From Cytophagales bacterium (GTDB lineage Bacteria > Bacteroidota > Bacteroidia > Cytophagales > Cyclobacteriaceae), in the NCBI GenBank assembly GCA_027317105.1, contig DAHVFH010000166.1, forward strand, positions 1 through 11,945: a stretch of DNA of 11,945 nt. Direction: 5' to 3'. A model generated the notes under the pieces. That model saw only the letters and a list, made by a program, of their open reading frames with translations. It ran no database searches and was not told the DNA's origin. The position numbers and the translations under genes were made by a program. Shown here one piece after another: positions 7,759 through 11,945 of this stretch. Each line of letters starts with the position of its first letter. The stretch's first letter is position 1.

Positions 7759-8928
7759 ATGAAAACAAAAAAAGTGTATGGTCTATTAAGTGTGCTGGCG
7801 GTCATGCTCATTGCGTGGACGTTCAGTTCGTGTTCGAAAAGTGACTCAACGCCACCAACAAGTTTCACTTCATTAAATGCTGAAATTGCCACTGCTCAGG
7901 CTCTTTTATCAACGACTTCAGAAGGAACAGCGGCTGGTAATTATGTACGAGGATCGCAGGCGATTCTACAGGCCGCTATAGCTGCAGCGCAAGCGGTGGT
8001 TGCAAACACCAAATCAACCCAAGCTGAGGTTACTGCTGCTACCGCGCAACTTACAGCAGCAGTAGCTACCTATCAAGCGGCTGTGGTTACTCCTATTGAT
8101 GCCGCTGATCTTGTAGGGCAATGGACTTTTGATGAATTGACAACCGCTTCAGCGGGAACAAGTGTGAAGGATTATTCTGGTAACAATTTCAATGGTGTTA
8201 TTACCGCAGGCCATCCTTATTTTAGTACAACGCCTGGCTTGCCCTGGTCAGGTTACACCGTGACATCGAATGTTCCAACACAAGTGGCTGATCGTTATGG
8301 TGATGCAAACAAAGCACTTCATTTTACAGCTGGTGCCAACGTGGAGATTCCTTATAATACGCTTCTTAACCCAGGTCAAATCACGATATCATTATGGGCT
8401 AAAGCTGATACGCTTCCTAATGATCCCGGAAAATATTGGGCTAATAATTATATGATTTCAATGAACCGTTGGAATACCTACAAATTCCAGATACAGGATA
8501 CACCTAGAGCTTTTTTTACGGCTCATGCAGCCGGAGTTAATTCTCCCGCTAAGGGAAATAGTACCGACACAACATACTATGACAGGGATATGAATGCAGG
8601 GAAAATTTCCCCACTAAACAAATGGCATCACTATGTGGTGACTTTTGGTGGAGGGCATGAAGTATTCTATGTTGATGGATTTCTTGTATACGATTGGGGA
8701 TCTAATAATGATGGCGTTCCAGGAACCATCGTGAACATTGCAGCTAAGCCGGTTAACTTGGTTATTGGTCAGGATTTGCCTACGGCTAAATACACTACTG
8801 ACCCTAATTCACCCTATTATGTGAACTATGGTGCCTACTTTATTGGTGCAATCGATGAGGTGAGAGTTTATAAGGCTACACTAACGGCACAACAAGTGAC
8901 CAGTATTTATAACTTAGAAAAGCCATAA
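7759..8928 (+). CDS. LamG-domain lipoprotein, putative surface glycan-binding protein (SusE/F position)
   Basis: This 389-residue protein has a lipoprotein signal peptide with lipobox F-S-S-C25 and a Ser/Asp linker (SKSDSTPP). Residues about 36-112 are a highly Ala/Gln/Thr-rich helical segment resembling FIVAR-type bundles (AEIATAQALL, then AEVTAATAQLTAAVATYQ), probably a stalk holding the binding domain away from the membrane. Residues about 118-387 form a LamG/concanavalin A-like beta-sandwich: LVGQWTFDEL, VKDYSGNNFNG, ITISLWAKAD, KWHHYVVTF, GAIDEVRVYKATLT. This fold binds carbohydrate or protein ligands in many Bacteroidota surface proteins. I see no obvious catalytic motif. Its place immediately after susD is that of SusE/F-like surface glycan-binding proteins, so glycan capture is the likely role. 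A LamG domain with the same motifs ends the next gene. A strong hairpin follows its stop. Confidence 0.85.
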   Translation: MKTKKVYGLLSVLAVMLIAWTFSSCSKSDSTPPTSFTSLNAEIATAQALLSTTSEGTAAGNYVRGSQAILQAAIAAAQAVVANTKSTQAEVTAATAQLTAAVATYQAAVVTPIDAADLVGQWTFDELTTASAGTSVKDYSGNNFNGVITAGHPYFSTTPGLPWSGYTVTSNVPTQVADRYGDANKALHFTAGANVEIPYNTLLNPGQITISLWAKADTLPNDPGKYWANNYMISMNRWNTYKFQIQDTPRAFFTAHAAGVNSPAKGNSTDTTYYDRDMNAGKISPLNKWHHYVVTFGGGHEVFYVDGFLVYDWGSNNDGVPGTIVNIAAKPVNLVIGQDLPTAKYTTDPNSPYYVNYGAYFIGAIDEVRVYKATLTAQQVTSIYNLEKP

Positions 8929-9013
8929 GTGATTTTCATTTATGAAATAGTTTAATTCCTTTAAAAGGAACAGTGGATAGTATTTCACTGTTCCTTTTTA
9001 TTCTCTTTATAGA
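8929..9013 (+). other. Intergenic region between the LamG lipoprotein and the final gene
   Basis: These 85 bases hold a strong terminator-like hairpin (listed separately) and a smaller overlapping inverted repeat at 8956-8970 (TTCCTTT/AAAGGAA around one A). Only 15 bases separate the right arm of the main hairpin from the next ATG at 9014, leaving no room for a separate promoter downstream of it. No Shine-Dalgarno and no good Bacteroidota -7 box (TAnnTTTG) are seen; the nearest is TAGTTTAA at about 8948-8955, which is a poor match. Confidence 0.6.
8963..8999 (+). terminator. Rho-independent terminator-like hairpin
   Basis: A perfect 13-base-pair stem is formed by AAAAGGAACAGTG (8963-8975) and CACTGTTCCTTTT (8986-8998), with a 10-base loop. 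The right arm runs into TTTTT, followed by further T-rich sequence (ATTCTCTTTAT). It begins 34 bases after the LamG lipoprotein stop and ends 15 bases before the next start codon. It would end or reduce the susCD-SGBP transcript, or act as a processing/stability element that sets lower expression of the last gene. Confidence 0.8.
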
Positions 9014-11945
9014 ATGGAAAGAATTTGCTTAAAAAATAGAAGCAACGCACAATTCACCTGGCTCTTTGGTGTTGTGGTTCTCTTAATTTTTATTGGCTTA
9101 TACAATCAGGCTCGAGCGCAAGCTGGGCAGATCGAAATAACGCGTGTGGCACAAATGCCCAACATGCCGTCTCCCTACCTCATGGAGAATTGGAAAAAAG
9201 TAGCATTCAAATACGATTCATTTATTTACAACCTCAATGCCACCGGGCAATATTTGCCGGTAATGCATTTGAAATCAAGTGGCGTTAGTTATCCTTCTCT
9301 TCAACCTATTTTGTTGGATTCCTACGTAGGCGTTAACGGAGCTGGATCGGAAGCAGAAGCGATCAACATAATTCCCTCCGTTGTCGGTGCTTCACTTGTC
9401 GGCATTGATAAATCCAACCAGTTTGGAAACAACTGGGTATTGAAAACAAAAGACTTTTTTAATAAGGCCAATGGCCAGAATGTATACCTCAATGGGTACT
9501 CCTCGGTATCAGGAAACGATTGGTGGTATGACCTGATGCCCAATGTATTTTTTTACCAATTGTATTCACTTTATCCTTCGACTCCAGATTTTAACACCCA
9601 GTTCACAACTGTTGCCGATCAATGGTTATCGGCTGTTTATGCGATGGGTGGATCTACCACACCATGGAAAGTTCCCCAGATGAATTATCGCGCCTTCAAC
9701 CTGGCTACCATGACGCCAAACAGCTCAAGCGTTGCCGAACCGGAAGGAGCAGGAACGATCGGTTGGCTATTATATCATGCCTACAAACAAACGGGAAGAA
9801 AAAAATATTTAGATGGCGCACAAATGGCCATCAGTTATTTATCAGGAATTAATTTTAATCCTGCTTACGAAATTGAACTACCTTATGGAACGCTCGTTGC
9901 TGCGAAGATGAACGCAGAATTAGGTACAAATTACAACATTCAAAAAATGATCAACTGGAGTTTCGACCTTAGCTCCGAACGCAATTGGGGAACGGTGGTT
10001 GGCACATGGGGGAATAATGTAACTGGGTTGAATGACGTGTCGGGTTTAGTGGGGGAGATCGATAATCCCGCCACAGGTTACGCATTTACCATGAATGGCT
10101 TTGAGCAAGCCGCTGCGCTGGTACCGTTGATGAAATATGATAAACGCTTTGCCCGAACAGTAGCCAAGTGGGTGCTCAATTTGGCCAATGCAAGCCGGTT
10201 GTTTTATTCGCAGAATTTGCCGGCCTCTCATCAAGATAGTTATCTCTGGAGTTCGGTCAATGATCCGAATCATGTGATAGCCTATGAAGCACTTAAGCAA
10301 ACTGGCTTAAACGATTCGCTTTTATATGCTACCGGAGATGCCATCCGCACGGGGGGTGGCCAAACCAATCTGGGTCTATATGGCTCATCGCATGTGGGCT
10401 ATCTCGCTTCACTTTTGCAAACAACAGACATATCGGGCATTCTTTTATTGGATGTAAATAAAACCGACTTCTTCGGACAAAATTCTTTTCCTTCTTACGT
10501 AGTTTATAATCCGTATTCTTCCAACCAACTTGTAACGCTTCCGTTGGGTTCATCGACCTATGATATCTATGATGCAATTTCTCAAACGATTGTAAAAACA
10601 AGTGCTACAGGCAATTCACAAATTAGTGTACCCGCCAACCAGGCCATGCTTCTTGTCTATCTTCCACCAAATGCTCCGACTACCATTGCAAATGGAAAGC
10701 TGATGCTCGGAAGCAAAGTAGTAGACTACAGCTATGGATATAATTTCAAGGGAAAACTTCTAATTCAGTCGTTGGCTTCTGTCGATTCTTTAGTTGAGTT
10801 CAATCAACAGGTTCCGGTTTATAGTTCGGTAAGAAATAATGTTGGCCCAGTCACCTATAATTGGTATGTAAATGGAACGTTGGCACTATCAACATCCGAT
10901 AGCACATTCACCTGGACGGTACCACAAACCGCAGGAGCGTACCAGCTTTTGTTGCGCGTAACGGATGGCGCTTCAACGGTGAGCGATAGTTTACAGTTTT
11001 CCGTTGTCGCGCACATTCCTGTACCGCCCGTTATTACGAGTATTTCCCAAGATTCATCCTTTTACTACGTTGATAGTATAGCCACCATTATTTGTCATGC
11101 ACATGCATTAGATAATAGCTCCTTAAAATATACATGGAGTGTTCCCAGTGGATTAATAATTGTTCAGGGTGATTCAATCCTAAAGTGGAAAGCGCCTCAA
11201 ACGGACGGGTTGTATAGCATTACCGTTACCGTAAAAAACTCCGATTCACTTTCTGCATCTTTATCAAAGCCAATCCTTGTGAAGAAGATGACACAGTTTG
11301 TTGGAAGTCCCGTGGCGTACTATCCCATGAATGGGGATGCGAAAGATTATAGTGGAAATGATCACAATGCCACCGCCACTGGCGTGCAGCTAACGCCCGA
11401 TGCACGCGGTGAACCGAATCAAGCCTACAAGTTTGCAGGTAGCAGTAGCTTGATTGATGTGCCTAATGCCACAAGCCTTAATTTTCAAAATCAAATCACG
11501 CTTTCTTTTTGGTTGGAGTTAGATGCAGTGCCTGCCGAATCGTACGTGCTTTCCCATGGTAGTTATCAAGAAAGATGGAAAATCTCCGTAATACCCAATA
11601 GCAATCTTCGTTGGACCGTCAATACCACTTCAGCAATAACTGATCTCGATAGTTCTTTCCCACTTCAGCTTAGTAAATTTTACCACTTCACGGTTGTTTA
11701 TACGGGCTATTCCATGGAGTTGTATGTCAATGGTACTTTGAATTCCTTTATCGCTGATTCTGGAATCATTAACATAGCTACCGATGATATTACATTTGGA
11801 CAAGAAACTTCCTCCAATTTCAAATACGGTTTGTTTGGCACATTGGACGAGGTAAGGATCTATGATAAAGCATTAGGCCCAAATGAAATCATCACCTTAA
11901 AATCTCTTTGGAATTCAACGCCCGTTACGGCAATTCAACAAATTC
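9014..11945 (+). CDS. Secreted multidomain protein: unassigned candidate glycan-active domain, two Ig/PKD-like domains, LamG domain (3' end outside window)
   Basis: The frame is open from ATG 9014 through the last base: 977 complete codons with no stop. The signal peptide is type I (WLFGVVVLLIFIGLY, then ARA|Q, cleavage after about residue 35), so unlike its paralogue it is not a lipoprotein. Residues about 40-577 match the 585-residue lipoprotein collinearly: GIDK at 130-133, DWWYD at 169-173, LPYG at 289-292, NAE (E302), GTNY at 304-307, IAYE (E425) and NSFP at 490-493. Residues about 578-666 and 672-763 are Ig/PKD-like beta domains (YNWYVNG, YTWSVPSG). Residues about 767-968 are LamG (VAYYPMNG, KDYSGND, LSFWLEL, GTLDEVRIYDKAL). 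The last visible residues, TPVTAIQQI, look like a linker; a type IX sorting domain could follow but is not seen. A secreted enzyme with glycan-binding modules is the likeliest role. No named family is recognised for the first domain. The next in-frame ATG would remove the signal peptide, so 9014 is the best start. Confidence 0.82.
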   Translation, partial: MERICLKNRSNAQFTWLFGVVVLLIFIGLYNQARAQAGQIEITRVAQMPNMPSPYLMENWKKVAFKYDSFIYNLNATGQYLPVMHLKSSGVSYPSLQPILLDSYVGVNGAGSEAEAINIIPSVVGASLVGIDKSNQFGNNWVLKTKDFFNKANGQNVYLNGYSSVSGNDWWYDLMPNVFFYQLYSLYPSTPDFNTQFTTVADQWLSAVYAMGGSTTPWKVPQMNYRAFNLATMTPNSSSVAEPEGAGTIGWLLYHAYKQTGRKKYLDGAQMAISYLSGINFNPAYEIELPYGTLVAAKMNAELGTNYNIQKMINWSFDLSSERNWGTVVGTWGNNVTGLNDVSGLVGEIDNPATGYAFTMNGFEQAAALVPLMKYDKRFARTVAKWVLNLANASRLFYSQNLPASHQDSYLWSSVNDPNHVIAYEALKQTGLNDSLLYATGDAIRTGGGQTNLGLYGSSHVGYLASLLQTTDISGILLLDVNKTDFFGQNSFPSYVVYNPYSSNQLVTLPLGSSTYDIYDAISQTIVKTSATGNSQISVPANQAMLLVYLPPNAPTTIANGKLMLGSKVVDYSYGYNFKGKLLIQSLASVDSLVEFNQQVPVYSSVRNNVGPVTYNWYVNGTLALSTSDSTFTWTVPQTAGAYQLLLRVTDGASTVSDSLQFSVVAHIPVPPVITSISQDSSFYYVDSIATIICHAHALDNSSLKYTWSVPSGLIIVQGDSILKWKAPQTDGLYSITVTVKNSDSLSASLSKPILVKKMTQFVGSPVAYYPMNGDAKDYSGNDHNATATGVQLTPDARGEPNQAYKFAGSSSLIDVPNATSLNFQNQITLSFWLELDAVPAESYVLSHGSYQERWKISVIPNSNLRWTVNTTSAITDLDSSFPLQLSKFYHFTVVYTGYSMELYVNGTLNSFIADSGIINIATDDITFGQETSSNFKYGLFGTLDEVRIYDKALGPNEIITLKSLWNSTPVTAIQQI

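Noticed and set aside
9011..9600. Later in-frame ATG codons as the start of the last gene
   Set aside because: Using them would remove an intact type I signal peptide ending in ARA; 9014 is the better start.
9322..10601. Several short open frames on both strands (9322-9543, 9622-9852, 10046-10300, 10329-10601)
   Set aside because: All fall within the long open + frame starting at 9014, which is supported by homology to the upstream lipoprotein, a signal peptide and domain order.
1..11945. Search by eye for tRNA or rRNA genes, CRISPR repeats, insertion sequences, riboswitches or a local PUL regulator
   Set aside because: Nothing supportable was seen: coding density is very high on one strand and the only long inverted repeat is the terminator at 8963-8998.

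Overview
The window reads as part of a polysaccharide utilisation locus (PUL) from a Bacteroidota bacterium. The evidence is a complete SusC/SusD pair with their family signatures, three lipoproteins with Bacteroidota-style lipoboxes, A-rich translation starts without a strong Shine-Dalgarno, and a LamG lipoprotein in the SusE/F position. An environmental lineage such as Cytophagales or Chitinophagales seems more likely than gut Bacteroides, because the last protein has the build of a secreted, possibly type IX-exported, multidomain enzyme. That placement is inference.

Layout: every gene is on the + strand and tightly packed. (1) 1-90 is the last 29 residues of a protein that looks like a GH130 mannoside phosphorylase or mannosidase. 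(2) 87-1352 is a 12-helix MFS sugar transporter whose start overlaps the previous stop (ATGA). (3) 1349-3106 is a 585-residue lipoprotein of a family I cannot name, again with an ATGA overlap. (4) 3117-6209 is SusC. (5) 6216-7706 is SusD. (6) 7759-8928 is a lipoprotein with a helical FIVAR-like segment and a LamG domain, probably a surface glycan-binding protein. (7) 8963-8999 is a strong terminator-like hairpin. (8) 9014 to the window end is a large open gene: signal peptide, a domain homologous to gene 3, two Ig/PKD-like domains and a LamG domain.

Likely division of labour: the SGBP and SusD capture glycan at the cell surface, and SusC imports oligosaccharides to the periplasm using TonB energy. 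The two unknown-family proteins are the best candidates for depolymerising or modifying the glycan. The MFS protein moves small products across the inner membrane, where the GH130-like enzyme would cleave a mannoside by phosphorolysis or hydrolysis. If the GH130 call holds, the target is probably a mannose-containing glycan.

The most interesting point is that apart from the GH130 tail no recognisable glycoside hydrolase or lyase is present. Instead two collinear paralogues of one unassigned family flank the susCD-SGBP core: a membrane-anchored single-domain form and a secreted multidomain form. They are candidates for an undescribed carbohydrate-active enzyme family. No RNA genes, CRISPR arrays, insertion sequences or local regulators (HTCS, ECF sigma/FecR, SusR) were seen.
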